Positions 1 to 6,576 of a DNA stretch of 22,630 nt are shown one piece after another. Under the pieces are notes generated by a model, which saw nothing but the letters and a program-made list of their open reading frames with translations, searched no databases and had not been told where the DNA came from. A program made the position numbers and the translations under genes. The DNA lies in the NCBI GenBank assembly GCA_964348955.1, contig CAYGEN010000008.1, positions 1 through 22,630 on the forward strand, given 5' to 3'. Every line of letters begins with the position of its first letter. Position 1 is the first letter of the stretch. The stretch comes from 2-01-FULL-51-21 sp964348955 (GTDB lineage: Bacteria > Patescibacteriota > Minisyncoccia > Phycocordibacterales > 2-01-FULL-51-21).

Positions 1-971
1 CCGTCAAGCTCTACAAGAATCTGGTTGAGTGTCTGCTCCCGCTCATCGTTGCCGCCGCCCACCCCCGTACCGCGCACGCGCCCGACCGCGTCAATTTCGT
101 CCACAAACACGATTGAGGGCGCGGCTTTTTTTGCCATCTTAAAAAGGTCGCGAACTCGTGAAGCGCCAACACCTACAAACATTTCAACAAATTCAGAACC
201 AGAAATTGAAAAGAACGGGACACCGGCTTCGCCCGCGACCGCTCTTGCCAATAAAGTTTTTCCCGTGCCCGGCGCGCCCATTAGCATGACGCCCTTTGGA
301 ATTCGCGCGCCGATATCCAAAAACTTTTTCGGACTGCGCAGGAAGTCAACGATTTCCAAAAGCTCTTCCTTCGCTTCTTTTGCGCCCGCGACATCCTTAA
401 ACATCACCCGCTGGCTTTTGTCGGAAGGGTCAATAATGCGCGCCTTTGATTGCCCGAAAGTAAACGCCTGCATGCCCGCGCCGCGCACTTGGCGCGACAA
501 AAACCAAATGAAGAAAACGATAAAGATAAGGGGTATGAGAAACGGCGCAAGATTCAAAAACCAAAACCGAAACCCGCTCTGGTCTTGCACCTCAATGGAC
601 ACCGTATCAAACGTCGCCGATGTAACGCCATAATTTTTCAAACTGTCGGAGAGTGCCGACTCGGCTTCTTTCTTGGACTTCCGCTCCACCCCATCCGTGT
701 AGGTTATTTCCAGACTATCACCCTTTACGACGATGCCGGTTATCTTCCCCGCTCCCATATCAAGCGCCACCTGCGAGAGCGGAATGGTCTCAATTTTCTT
801 TTGTCGCTCGACGATAAAGGAATACAGACTCACCAAAATCAGAAAAATGAGGAGTGTTCCGACGAGGTTTGCCCAAAAGTGCCCGCCGCCCGGCAGGTCG
901 CCGCCGGCTCTCTTTTTTTCTGCCGGCTCTTTTTTGCCGATTTTATTGATATTTTTTCCGAAGATATCCAT
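1..971 (-). CDS. ftsH: ATP-dependent zinc metalloprotease FtsH, 3' part cut off by window edge
   Basis: FtsH is a membrane-anchored AAA+ protease that degrades misassembled membrane proteins and short-lived regulators. The visible 323 complete residues include a Lys/Gly-rich start, a first membrane segment near 33-54, an extracytoplasmic domain, and a second membrane segment near 137-158. The AAA module follows, with Walker A GAPGTGKT at 232-239, the pore-loop motif MFVGVGA at 264-270 and Walker B IVFVDEID at 287-294. The second region of homology and the HExxH protease domain lie beyond position 1, so catalytic zinc residues cannot be checked. The start is the ATG at 971-969. It has no SD, and a TATAAT box lies 11 bp upstream, so the mRNA should have a leader of about 5 nt. 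The gene is divergent from smpB. Confidence 0.97.
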   Translation of the reverse strand, partial: MDIFGKNINKIGKKEPAEKKRAGGDLPGGGHFWANLVGTLLIFLILVSLYSFIVERQKKIETIPLSQVALDMGAGKITGIVVKGDSLEITYTDGVERKSKKEAESALSDSLKNYGVTSATFDTVSIEVQDQSGFRFWFLNLAPFLIPLIFIVFFIWFLSRQVRGAGMQAFTFGQSKARIIDPSDKSQRVMFKDVAGAKEAKEELLEIVDFLRSPKKFLDIGARIPKGVMLMGAPGTGKTLLARAVAGEAGVPFFSISGSEFVEMFVGVGASRVRDLFKMAKKAAPSIVFVDEIDAVGRVRGTGVGGGNDEREQTLNQILVELD

Positions 972-982
972 GGTAAAGTACC

Positions 983-1020
983 ATTATACACAGACGTGCC
1001 ACAAAAGAAAGTTTGTGGCA
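983..1020 (-). promoter_or_regulatory. ftsH promoter with palindrome in the -35 region
   Basis: On the minus strand a perfect TATAAT lies at 988-983, placing the transcript start near 976, only 5 nt before the ftsH ATG. The expected -35 position has no good TTGACA match. Instead a perfect 9-bp inverted repeat, TGCCACAAA at 997-1005 and TTTGTGGCA at 1012-1020 with a 6-base spacer, covers it. The position suits a repressor or activator site. It could also fold as a hairpin, but no T tract follows on either strand. Confidence 0.6.
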
Positions 1021-1107
1021 AGCTTCATAGAAAATCACGGCGCCATTCCCCCGTCCCCCGTTGCGCTCGGGAAACTGCGAGACAAGCAAAAAAACTAAAC
1101 AATAAAC

Positions 1108-1566
1108 ATGCACCTTATTGAAAATAAGAAAGCCAGATTTAATTATGAAATCCTTGAAACATACGAGGCGGGTATGGAATTGCTCGGCTTTGAGGTGAAA
1201 TCGCTTCGCGCAAAACACGGCTCGCTTGAAGGCGCGCATGTGGTCGTGCGCCCGAGCGGGCGCATGGGCGGAAATGAGGCGTATCTCGTCGGCGCCACCA
1301 TTCCGCCCTACCAGAGCGGCAACACGCCGGCGGAATACGAACCGGCGCGCACCCGCCGACTCCTTCTCACCAAAAAAGAAATGACCGAACTTGCGGGCTA
1401 CGAGAGAAAAAAGGGATTGACAATTGTGCCTCTTTCGGTATATAATAAAGGACGGCGGTTGAAATTGTCACTTGGTGTGGCACGCGGCAAAAAAAAATAC
1501 GACAAGCGCGAAGTATTAAAAAAGCGCGACACCGACCGCGAAATTCAGAGAACCTTGAAAAATTAG
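1108..1566 (+). CDS. smpB: SsrA-binding protein SmpB
   Basis: SmpB binds tmRNA, delivers it to ribosomes stalled on broken mRNAs and mimics the codon-anticodon stem during trans-translation. The 152-aa product matches the family's usual length. It has the N-terminal NKKARFNYEILETYEAGMEL region, the GFEVKSLR and GSLEGA motifs of the OB-fold, and the basic C-terminal tail with KKKYDKRE. That tail lies in the mRNA channel in characterised SmpB proteins. The ATG at 1108 gives the usual N-terminus, and no SD is visible. The tmRNA gene starts 45 bp downstream on the same strand, so both partners of the system are adjacent. A small hairpin with a GAAA loop (1574-1589) separates them. Confidence 0.97.
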   Translation: MHLIENKKARFNYEILETYEAGMELLGFEVKSLRAKHGSLEGAHVVVRPSGRMGGNEAYLVGATIPPYQSGNTPAEYEPARTRRLLLTKKEMTELAGYERKKGLTIVPLSVYNKGRRLKLSLGVARGKKKYDKREVLKKRDTDREIQRTLKN

Positions 1567-1611
1567 TAGCTAACAAGCTGAAAAGCTTGGAGGCTATAAG
1601 CTATTCATATT

Positions 1612-2004
1612 GGGGATGCTTGGCATCGACAAGGAACACTTTTCTTGTGTGCAGGTGAAGCTCTAGCAACTTCTCAAACTGCTAGAAACAGATACATGCA
1701 AATGTACTCTCTAAAGTGAAGTCGTCTGTCGCGGCTCTGTTCGCACAGCCGGCTTTCGCTGTAGCGTAAGAATTTACTTCGCTACCGTCCGCGCAAGCAC
1801 TGCCTGACAGCTTGCTCTGGGCGTAATATCGTTAGGATAAGAAATAATGCCGCTCGTCATTATTTACGAAAAAAATGAGCTCGAGGAAATGCGATTTGGT
1901 TTGCTTTATACGCGCTACTTCTAAAAAACACAAAGCACACTACACCTGTAGAATCACCTGAAAACATTTCTTGCACGGCGGTTCAATTCCGCCCATCTCC
2001 ACCG
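1612..2004 (+). ncRNA. ssrA: transfer-messenger RNA (tmRNA)
   Basis: The 5' end GGGGATG (1612-1618) pairs with CATCTCC (1994-2000) as a 7-bp acceptor stem including one G-U. A T-arm GGCGG-TTCAATT-CCGCC precedes the 3' half of the acceptor. After discriminator A2001 the DNA reads CCG, so the terminal CCA is not encoded exactly. A tag reading frame ends at TAA 1767-1769. That stop lies in a hairpin (GTAGC at 1761-1765 with GCTAC at 1781-1785), as expected of tmRNA helix 5. The most likely resume codon is GCG at 1731, preceded by GTC as in the family pattern, giving the tag AALFAQPAFAVA. The resume point is an inference. The gene follows smpB on the same strand. Confidence 0.93.
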
Positions 2005-2199
2005 ATTTTGTTCAAAAAGCCAGCAGCAATGCTGGCTTTTTGTTTTACAAAAATCCGGTGAAGATGGAGCGAGTGAACTGCTTCACTCGCGCGCGGAATT
2101 GAACCAGCGGAGCATGTCGCTTTTGCGACGGCGAGCTGCGTCCAGTGGTTCTTATTGAGCGCGCGCGAGATTAGAAACCGCGGGATCATTCCGCCCATC
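1986..2199. repeat. tmRNA 3'-end copies: direct repeat plus inverted copy
   Basis: The 12-mer ATTCCGCCCATC at the tmRNA 3' end (1986-1997) recurs exactly in the same orientation at 2188-2199. Between them, on the minus strand, a longer imperfect copy of the same 3' end occurs: GGTTCAATTCCGC near 2091-2103, then CCATCTTCACCGG near 2054-2066. This copy is split by a perfect 9-bp hairpin (GCGAGTGAA/TTCACTCGC). The stretch 2042-2237 has no convincing gene. I read it as a scar of integration or rearrangement at the tmRNA end, but that is inference. Confidence 0.55.
2014..2041 (+). terminator. Intrinsic terminator of ssrA
   Basis: A perfect 12-bp stem, AAAAAGCCAGCA (2014-2025) with TGCTGGCTTTTT (2030-2041), closes a GCAA tetraloop. 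It ends in five T residues followed by GTTTT. It starts about 10 bp after the tmRNA 3' end. The flanking A and T runs could let it work in both directions. Confidence 0.9.
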
Positions 2200-2237
2200 A
2201 GAGGTAAACGCAGGGATTCAGTGCCACCTTGAAAGCA

Positions 2238-2266
2238 TTGACATATTTATAAGGCAATGTTATCAT
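2238..2266 (+). promoter_or_regulatory. Strong sigma70-type promoter of the P-loop kinase gene
   Basis: A perfect TTGACA (2238-2243), a 17-bp spacer and TATCAT (2261-2266) form the most consensus-like promoter in the window. The transcript should start near 2273, leaving a leader of about 42 nt that contains a strong SD. This differs from the leaderless style of the neighbouring single genes. Confidence 0.8.
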
Positions 2267-2314
2267 TTCCGTAGGAGTTTGACACAAACCGTAACAAGAA
2301 GGAGGGCTGTGAAA

Positions 2315-2713
2315 GTGAAAGTCGCTTATATCATGCGAGGTGTGCCGGGAAGCGGTAAAAGCACCATTGCGAAACAGCTCGCGGGAGACAACGGCTCTGT
2401 CCATTCAACGGACGATTTCTTCTACGTCGATGGAGAGTACCGTTTCAACCCTGAATGCTTGCGGGAATACCACGACCTGAACTTTGAGGCATTTCGCAAC
2501 AATTTGAATAACGGCGTTCCCGTTATCATATTGGATAACACCAACACGAGGCGCTGGCACTTCGAGCGATATGTCGAGGCGGCAGAATCGACAGGGTATC
2601 TGGTCGCGCTTGTGGTGTTGCCTCATCCTGCGCCGGAAGTTGCTGCACAAAGAACAATTCACAAAGTTCCCGCCCACGCCATCCAACGGATGATCGAGGG
2701 GTGGGAAAACTGA
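2315..2713 (+). CDS. P-loop kinase/ATPase, AAA_33 / N4BP2L1-like
   Basis: The product is a small P-loop NTPase of about 132 aa. Walker A GVPGSGKST lies near residue 9 from this start. It is followed by STDDFF, the YRFNPECLREYHDLNF segment and LDNTNTRRW, the hallmarks of the AAA_33 family of N4BP2L1-like and polynucleotide-kinase-like proteins. The family presumably phosphorylates a nucleic-acid or small-molecule hydroxyl, but the substrate is unknown. I chose GTG at 2315 because AAGGAGG at 2299-2305 sits 9 nt upstream. GTG at 2309 (3-nt spacing) is the alternative, and TTG at 2279 is unlikely. The strong SD and consensus promoter are unlike the neighbours, and the gene lies next to duplicated tmRNA ends. 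It may therefore be acquired. Confidence 0.8.
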   Translation: MKVAYIMRGVPGSGKSTIAKQLAGDNGSVHSTDDFFYVDGEYRFNPECLREYHDLNFEAFRNNLNNGVPVIILDNTNTRRWHFERYVEAAESTGYLVALVVLPHPAPEVAAQRTIHKVPAHAIQRMIEGWEN

Positions 2714-2732
2714 TTCGCCCGCTACAAAATCG

Positions 2733-2773
2733 AGTCCCAAAGGAGGAGCTTCTACGCTTCACACCGTGGGACT
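2733..2773 (+). terminator. Probable terminator of the kinase gene
   Basis: AGTCCCA (2733-2739) pairs with TGGGACT (2767-2773), and the sequence continues TCTTTTATTT. The 27-base loop can pair further only weakly. It begins 20 bp after the stop codon. Confidence 0.5.
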
Positions 2774-2818
2774 TCTTTTATTTGGCAGGTTCTAACGCGA
2801 TGTATTAGTTTCTACGAC

Positions 2819-2854
2819 CACCGCAAATCCCGCCAGAAGGCGGGATTTGCGGTG
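2819..2854. repeat. Perfect 16-bp hairpin between convergent genes
   Basis: CACCGCAAATCCCGCC (2819-2834) and its exact complement (2839-2854) enclose an AGAA loop. No T tract follows on either strand. It lies between the kinase gene and the convergent substrate-binding protein gene, which ends 20 bp away. It could act as a transcription barrier or mRNA 3'-end stabiliser. Confidence 0.7.
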
Positions 2855-2874
2855 CGAGAACTTTGCTCCAATAT

Positions 2875-3930
2875 CTATTCGGCGGGAATCACCTCGTCGG
2901 CAATAGAGAGAAGCAAACTAGGAACGGTAAGACCAAGTTCCTTGGCAGTTTTAAGATTTATGATGAGAATATTCTCTTTGGAATACTGAAAGGGAATGTC
3001 CTTTGGAAGCGTCCCGTGGAAAATCTTGTCCGCCTGCTCTGCCGCATGTTTGCCGAATAAGATGGGGTCCTGACCATAGGAAAGAAGCCCCCCTTCGTAT
3101 ACGAGCGGCAGTGTGAGAAAAAGAACGGGAATTTTGATTCGCTTGGAGAGCGAAATCAATATCTTCGGGTTTTCCTTATAGTTGGCGGTTGCTTCTGGAA
3201 TGGTGATGACGGCATCAATGTCTCCGGGCTTTATGGCATCGGCAATTTTCTGCATCGCGATGGTTGATTCCGGCGAAGGCAGTGTTTTAATATCATACTC
3301 AACAATTGACAGCCCGAGTAAAGGTGACTGCTCGCGCAGTGCCTTAAGTACCGAGGCCGTTGCGACACTTGGGACAAGACTGCTATAGAACACGCCCACT
3401 CGCTTCGCAGACGGATTGATTTTCTTCAAAAACTCCAGCTTTTTCAGCGTTATCCCGATGTCGTCAGGAACAACGCCAGTTATGTTATTCCCCGATGATT
3501 GGTAGCTCTCTACAAGACCGCTCTCCACTATACCTGGACAATTAGTGCAAACAATGGGAATTGGTTTTCCCGCTTCCTTTGTCGCTTCAAAAGCGAATTT
3601 TACAGGGTTAGTGGTAATTGCAAGAATGAGGTCAACTCCTTCTGTAACATACCCGCGGGCTATTTCTTTAATCTTAGCTTCATCGCCATTGGCGTTTTGA
3701 TACTCATATACGATATCAGTCCCTTCTTTATATCCCGCTTCCGCGAGACCCTGCTTAAATCCATCAATAACATTGTCAAGATGTTTTACATTCTGAATGA
3801 TGCCAACCTTAAGCAGAGCCTTCTGTTCCACCGGACGAAAACCGAGGAACCCTTGCTGGTAGAGCGCATAGCCGCCGACCGCCAAAATCGCAAGTACCAT
3901 GACACCGAGTAATATTGTTTTTTTAGACAT
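2875..3930 (-). CDS. ABC transporter substrate-binding protein, PF04392 (ABC_sub_bind) type
   Basis: The 351-aa protein has a single N-terminal hydrophobic segment (about residues 5-23) with no lipobox cysteine, so it is probably an anchored extracytoplasmic protein. The rest matches ABC_sub_bind proteins: VGIIQNVKHLDNVIDGFKQG, the GYKEGTDIVYEYQNA region, ILAITTNPVKFAFEAT, SSGNNITGV and YGQDPILFGKHAAEQADKI. Family members bind small molecules, sometimes amino acids, but no ligand can be deduced here. No permease or ATPase gene is nearby, so its transport role is open. The start ATG (3930-3928) has a weak AGGGA 4 nt upstream. The divergent neighbour is a receiver-domain protein, a pairing that may hint at a sensory function. 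Confidence 0.88.
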   Translation of the reverse strand: MSKKTILLGVMVLAILAVGGYALYQQGFLGFRPVEQKALLKVGIIQNVKHLDNVIDGFKQGLAEAGYKEGTDIVYEYQNANGDEAKIKEIARGYVTEGVDLILAITTNPVKFAFEATKEAGKPIPIVCTNCPGIVESGLVESYQSSGNNITGVVPDDIGITLKKLEFLKKINPSAKRVGVFYSSLVPSVATASVLKALREQSPLLGLSIVEYDIKTLPSPESTIAMQKIADAIKPGDIDAVITIPEATANYKENPKILISLSKRIKIPVLFLTLPLVYEGGLLSYGQDPILFGKHAAEQADKIFHGTLPKDIPFQYSKENILIINLKTAKELGLTVPSLLLSIADEVIPAE

Positions 3931-4025
3931 AGTTCCCTGTTTTTTTATATTATGCTTTTTAAAGCTTCACTCACACCATATCAAGTATTGAAACAATAAC
4001 ATACGAACTTGTGCACAGCGGCACG

Positions 4026-4053
4026 TTGCCGCCTGAAGGCGCTCTGCTACAAT
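4026..4053 (+). promoter_or_regulatory. Leaderless promoter of the response regulator
   Basis: An extended -10 (TGC before TACAAT at 4048-4053) has an upstream TTGCCG (4026-4031) at 16-bp spacing. The seventh base after the -10 box is the A of the ATG at 4060. The transcript should therefore begin at the start codon. Confidence 0.6.
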
Positions 4054-4059
4054 ATGTCC

Positions 4060-4452
4060 ATGGCTAATCGGCTGAAAGTCCTCATCGTTGAGGACGATAT
4101 GCTCATGGGAACGCTTCTCTCGGAAGCGCTCTGGCGGTATTCTTTTGAACCGATTCTCGCGCGCGACGGTGATGCAGGGCTTAAAGAAATTGAAAAAGCC
4201 CTGCCACATATCATTCTCCTTGACCTCATTCTTCCCGGCATTAACGGCTTTGAAGTGCTTGAAAAGATAAAGGCCGATGCACGGACGAAAGCGATACCGG
4301 TTATTATCGTCTCAAACCTCGGCGATAAAAGTGACATAGAGCGCGGGATGTCGCTCGGTGCGGAAGATTATCTCGTAAAGGCAAACATGGTGCCCAAAGA
4401 CATTGTCGGCAAAATAAATGAGGTGGTGAAGAAGCGCGACATCAAACTATAG
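4060..4452 (+). CDS. Single-domain response regulator (receiver, CheY-like)
   Basis: This is a stand-alone receiver domain of about 130 aa with no output domain. The acidic pair EDD follows the first strand (KVLIVEDDMLMG). The phospho-acceptor Asp is in IILLDLILPGINGFE, the switch Ser in VIIVSNLGDKSD, and the conserved Lys in AEDYLVKANM. It should be phosphorylated by a histidine kinase encoded elsewhere and act by protein-protein contact. ATG 4060 was preferred over ATG 4054 because the -10 box abuts 4054, so an mRNA containing that codon is unlikely. The gene is divergent from the substrate-binding protein. The downstream region to 4593 holds a 10-bp inverted repeat (ACAACGAATT at 4455-4464, AATTCGTTGT at 4512-4521). 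Confidence 0.92.
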   Translation: MANRLKVLIVEDDMLMGTLLSEALWRYSFEPILARDGDAGLKEIEKALPHIILLDLILPGINGFEVLEKIKADARTKAIPVIIVSNLGDKSDIERGMSLGAEDYLVKANMVPKDIVGKINEVVKKRDIKL

Positions 4453-4593
4453 ATACAACGAATTGAGGACGAGAGGTGAGATTGTTCATAATTCACCGGC
4501 CAAGCGGGCATAATTCGTTGTTCTTGACCTATTACCCCGACCCATTGCCCTGCAGGCTCCTGCTGTGTTAGAGTAGTGCGTTAGCGAGAATAC

Positions 4594-5103
4594 TTGAGAG
4601 AAACCGTGCGAATCAATCATCAGATTAAAGCAAAGGAGTTGCGCGTACTTGACGCTACAGGCGCGAACCTAGGCGTTTTGTCGCTTGGAGAAGCGCTTCG
4701 GCGCGCCGAGGAAGACGAGCTTGACCTTATTGAGGTTTCGCCAAATGCCGTCCCGCCGGTTGCAAAAATAATGGATTATGGTAAATTCCAGTACGAGCTC
4801 AACAAGAAACAGAAGGAGATTCGGGCAAAATCGCACGTAACGGAGACCAAATCGGCACAAATCAAAATCGGCACGGGCGAGCACGACCTTATGCTCAAGG
4901 CGAAAAAAATTGCCCTCTGGCTCGCCGAGGGACATCGCGTCAAGATTGACCTCTTCCTTTGGGGCCGCTATAAATACATGGAGTTCGGCTTTCTCAAAGA
5001 GCGACTGGAGCGGTTCTTAAAAATTATTCCCCACGAATACCGGGTCGCCGACCAAATCGCAAAGAGTCCAAAAGGGCTCTCCACCACCATAGAAAAAGCA
5101 TAG
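4594..5103 (+). CDS. infC: Translation initiation factor IF-3
   Basis: IF-3 keeps 30S subunits free and proofreads start-codon selection. The 169-aa product has the N-domain signature RINHQIKAKELRVLDATGANLGVLS, then IEVSPNAVPPVAKIMDYGKFQYE, a lysine-rich linker, and the C-domain with KIGTGEHDLMLKAKKIALWLAEGHRVKIDL. The start is not ATG. TTG at 4594 is the longest candidate, and GTG at 4606 is the alternative that leaves RINHQI right after Met. Non-AUG starts are known for infC and allow autoregulation in E. coli. The order infC-rpmI-rplT is the usual one. A weak extended -10 (TAGAGT at 4569-4574) with TTGCCC at 4545 may drive the operon. Confidence 0.95.
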   Translation: MRETVRINHQIKAKELRVLDATGANLGVLSLGEALRRAEEDELDLIEVSPNAVPPVAKIMDYGKFQYELNKKQKEIRAKSHVTETKSAQIKIGTGEHDLMLKAKKIALWLAEGHRVKIDLFLWGRYKYMEFGFLKERLERFLKIIPHEYRVADQIAKSPKGLSTTIEKA

Positions 5104-5114
5104 ACCAACGACAA

Positions 5115-5175
5115 ACGACTCACCATCAACAAAAGAATTTCCGCCCTCTGTTGTTGATTAAAAGTTATGAGTTGT
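5115..5175 (+). promoter_or_regulatory. Possible regulatory stem in the infC-rpmI gap
   Basis: Two stacked stems can form. ATCAACAA (5125-5132) pairs with TTGTTGAT (5151-5158), and outside it ACGACTCA (5115-5122) pairs with TGAGTTGT (5168-5175) with one G-U. The structure ends 12 bp before the rpmI ATG. L20 represses this operon from leader structures in other bacteria, so an L20-responsive element is plausible but unproven. Confidence 0.4.
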
Positions 5176-5187
5176 AAGTTACTATTC

Positions 5188-5373
5188 ATGAAAACAAACA
5201 AATCATTTTCAAAGCGCATTAGGGTGACGCGAAATGGAAAATTGGTCGCCCGCAGGGCCGGTCAAAATCATTTCAATGCGAAAGAATCGCGGAGCGGGCG
5301 CATGGCACGCCGCCGCAGTAGAGTGCTTGTTATGAAGAACAAAACGCGTGAACGGTTTTTGCCCGGCAAGTAG
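5188..5373 (+). CDS. rpmI: 50S ribosomal protein L35
   Basis: The product is a 61-aa basic protein of the large subunit. The pattern MKTNKSFSKRIRVTRNGKLVARRAGQNHF and the C-terminal MKNKTRERFLPGK fit L35. The ATG at 5188 gives the family-like N-terminus. An upstream in-frame ATG at 5167 would add seven non-conserved residues and lies in a potential stem. It sits between infC and rplT, in the standard order. Confidence 0.95.
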   Translation: MKTNKSFSKRIRVTRNGKLVARRAGQNHFNAKESRSGRMARRRSRVLVMKNKTRERFLPGK

Positions 5374-5404
5374 ACCCGTAACGAACAATTAACAACTTAC
5401 CATT

Positions 5405-5749
5405 ATGAGCAGGGTCAAAGGAGGAGTAACCTCACAAAAGCGCCGAAAAAATACTCTCAAACAAGTTAAGGGGTATCGTTTTGGTCGTTCAAAAAAGAAA
5501 CGGCAGGCGCGCGAGGCAATTGCGCATGCGGGGAGCTATGCGTTCGCCCACCGTCGCGACAAAAAAAACGATTTCCGTCGCGGCTGGCAAATGGTTATCA
5601 GCGCCGCGGCAAAGGCGCACCGCATCTCTTACAGCGCCTTCATGGGCGCACTCAAAAAGAGCCATAGTGAGCTTGACCGAAAAATGCTTGCGACCATTGC
5701 GCGCGAGCGCGCAGATGTATTTAGCCGCATTGTAGCGAAAATTAAGTAG
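5405..5749 (+). CDS. rplT: 50S ribosomal protein L20
   Basis: L20 is an early assembly protein of the large subunit and often the autogenous repressor of the infC-rpmI-rplT operon. The 114-aa length is normal. It begins SRVKGGVTSQKRRKNTLKQVKGY, with a long basic N-terminal arm, and contains HRRDKKNDFRRGW and ISYSAFMGALKKSH, typical of the globular RNA-binding domain. It starts 31 bp after rpmI with no SD. It is the last gene of its operon and converges on the LOG-like gene. Confidence 0.97.
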   Translation: MSRVKGGVTSQKRRKNTLKQVKGYRFGRSKKKRQAREAIAHAGSYAFAHRRDKKNDFRRGWQMVISAAAKAHRISYSAFMGALKKSHSELDRKMLATIARERADVFSRIVAKIK

Positions 5750-5761
5750 CGAGCGCTAAAA

Positions 5762-5784
5762 TGTTCAACACTCGGTGTTGAACA
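5762..5784 (-). terminator. Stem-loop, probable terminator of the LOG-like gene
   Basis: TGTTCAACA (5762-5770) and TGTTGAACA (5776-5784) form a perfect 9-bp stem with loop CTCGG. Read on the minus strand, TTTT follows, so it would stop transcripts coming from the 5871-6506 gene. On the plus strand it follows rplT by 12 bp but lacks a T tract. Its core (ACACTCGGTGT) recurs in the map terminator. Confidence 0.55.
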
Positions 5785-5819
5785 GGCGCTTGCGTATTGA
5801 ATAAATAATTAAGCCGCCG

Positions 5820-5848
5820 CCCCCCCCCTGCCCGCAGGCAGGGGGGGG
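5820..5848. repeat. C-run/G-run hairpin between convergent genes
   Basis: A run of C (5820-5828) plus TGCC pairs with GGCA plus eight G (5837-5848) around a CGCA loop, giving a 12-bp nearly all G-C stem. No T tract follows. It lies between the 3' ends of rplT and the convergent LOG-like gene. Homopolymer lengths in such sequence are prone to sequencing error. Confidence 0.7.
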
Positions 5849-5870
5849 CGATTGAGTTCGCTCTTATCTC

Positions 5871-6506
5871 TTACGGTATGGGCACGCCGAACTTTCCTTC
5901 GGTGCCGTCGTAATTTTTGTACACGCGATAATCGCGCTGTTTGTCCCTTTTAACAAGCTCAATCACTTTTTCAACGAGCGCTTTCGGGTCCGTGTCAAAT
6001 ACTATTTTATCGCTCGGCTTGTGTCCATTCTCAATGATATTTTTAATAACTTCGTCGGTCGCCCATTCTCCCACCAAAACACCAATCGGCTTGCCGTCCT
6101 CAAAGGCAATGGTGAACTCATTGATGGTACCGATGCGTCCGCAGCCGATAAATACCGCATCGGAAGCGCGCGTCAAAATGAGATTGCGCCCGCTATAGCC
6201 AAAACCGGTGTAGACGATAACATCCATGTTATCAAGCGGCAGTTTGTAACTCTGCACATGCTCCTGCTCCGTCTCGGCAGGAGAAAAACCGATTGAAATG
6301 CCGCCCTCTTCTTTTGCGCCAATCGCCGCCCACAGCGGAAAGCCGGTCGTTGCGCCCGTAATGAGCACCGCGCCGCGCCGGACAATTTCGCGACCGAGTG
6401 CTTTCCCTTTTTCAAAGGCGTCAAACGCGCAGTGTCCCGTCTCTGCCGCGCCCGAAACGCAGAGTTTCAGTTTATTATGCTGGTGCCGCTTCAGAGCTTC
6501 GTCCAT
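5871..6506 (-). CDS. LOG/SLOG-family nucleotide-binding protein (TIGR00725-like)
   Basis: The product is a 211-aa Rossmann-like protein. An N-terminal strand KLKLCVSGAAETGHC leads into GREIVRRGAVLITGATTGFPLWAA. The sequence FTGFGYSGRNLILTRASDAVFIGCGRIGTINEFTIAFEDGKPIGVL-type region (from about residue 98) contains GRIGTINEF, equivalent to the PGGxGTxxE motif of lysine-decarboxylase-like (LOG) proteins. Members bind nucleotides or related ligands, and some cleave nucleoside monophosphates. The exact reaction is unknown here, and the canonical double Gly is changed to Gly-Arg. The ATG at 6506 is seven bases after a TGG-TAAACT extended -10, so the mRNA should be leaderless. The beta-CASP nuclease gene ends 71 bp upstream on the same strand. 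Confidence 0.8.
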   Translation of the reverse strand: MDEALKRHQHNKLKLCVSGAAETGHCAFDAFEKGKALGREIVRRGAVLITGATTGFPLWAAIGAKEEGGISIGFSPAETEQEHVQSYKLPLDNMDVIVYTGFGYSGRNLILTRASDAVFIGCGRIGTINEFTIAFEDGKPIGVLVGEWATDEVIKNIIENGHKPSDKIVFDTDPKALVEKVIELVKRDKQRDYRVYKNYDGTEGKFGVPIP

Positions 6507-6512
6507 ATAAAA

Positions 6513-6521
6513 AGTTTACCA
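6513..6521 (-). promoter_or_regulatory. Leaderless extended -10 promoter of the LOG-like gene
   Basis: On the minus strand TGG precedes TAAACT (6518-6513). Six bases separate it from the ATG, so the predicted transcript start is the A of the start codon. No good -35 is present. Confidence 0.5.
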
Positions 6522-6576
6522 CAATAATCAACTGCCGCGCAGTAATGAAGCGGGGAATGGCAACGGCATACCAATA

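Noticed and set aside
25..633. 202-codon plus-strand frame
   Set aside because: It lies wholly antisense to the AAA module of ftsH, whose motifs are unmistakable.
1983..2198. 71-codon minus-strand frame
   Set aside because: It covers the tmRNA 3' end and its terminator and has no recognisable pattern.
2050..2200. tRNA gene or remnant on the minus strand
   Set aside because: The T-loop-like GGTTCAATTCC is there, but the T stem does not pair and no anticodon or D arm is convincing. It is better read as an inverted copy of the tmRNA end.
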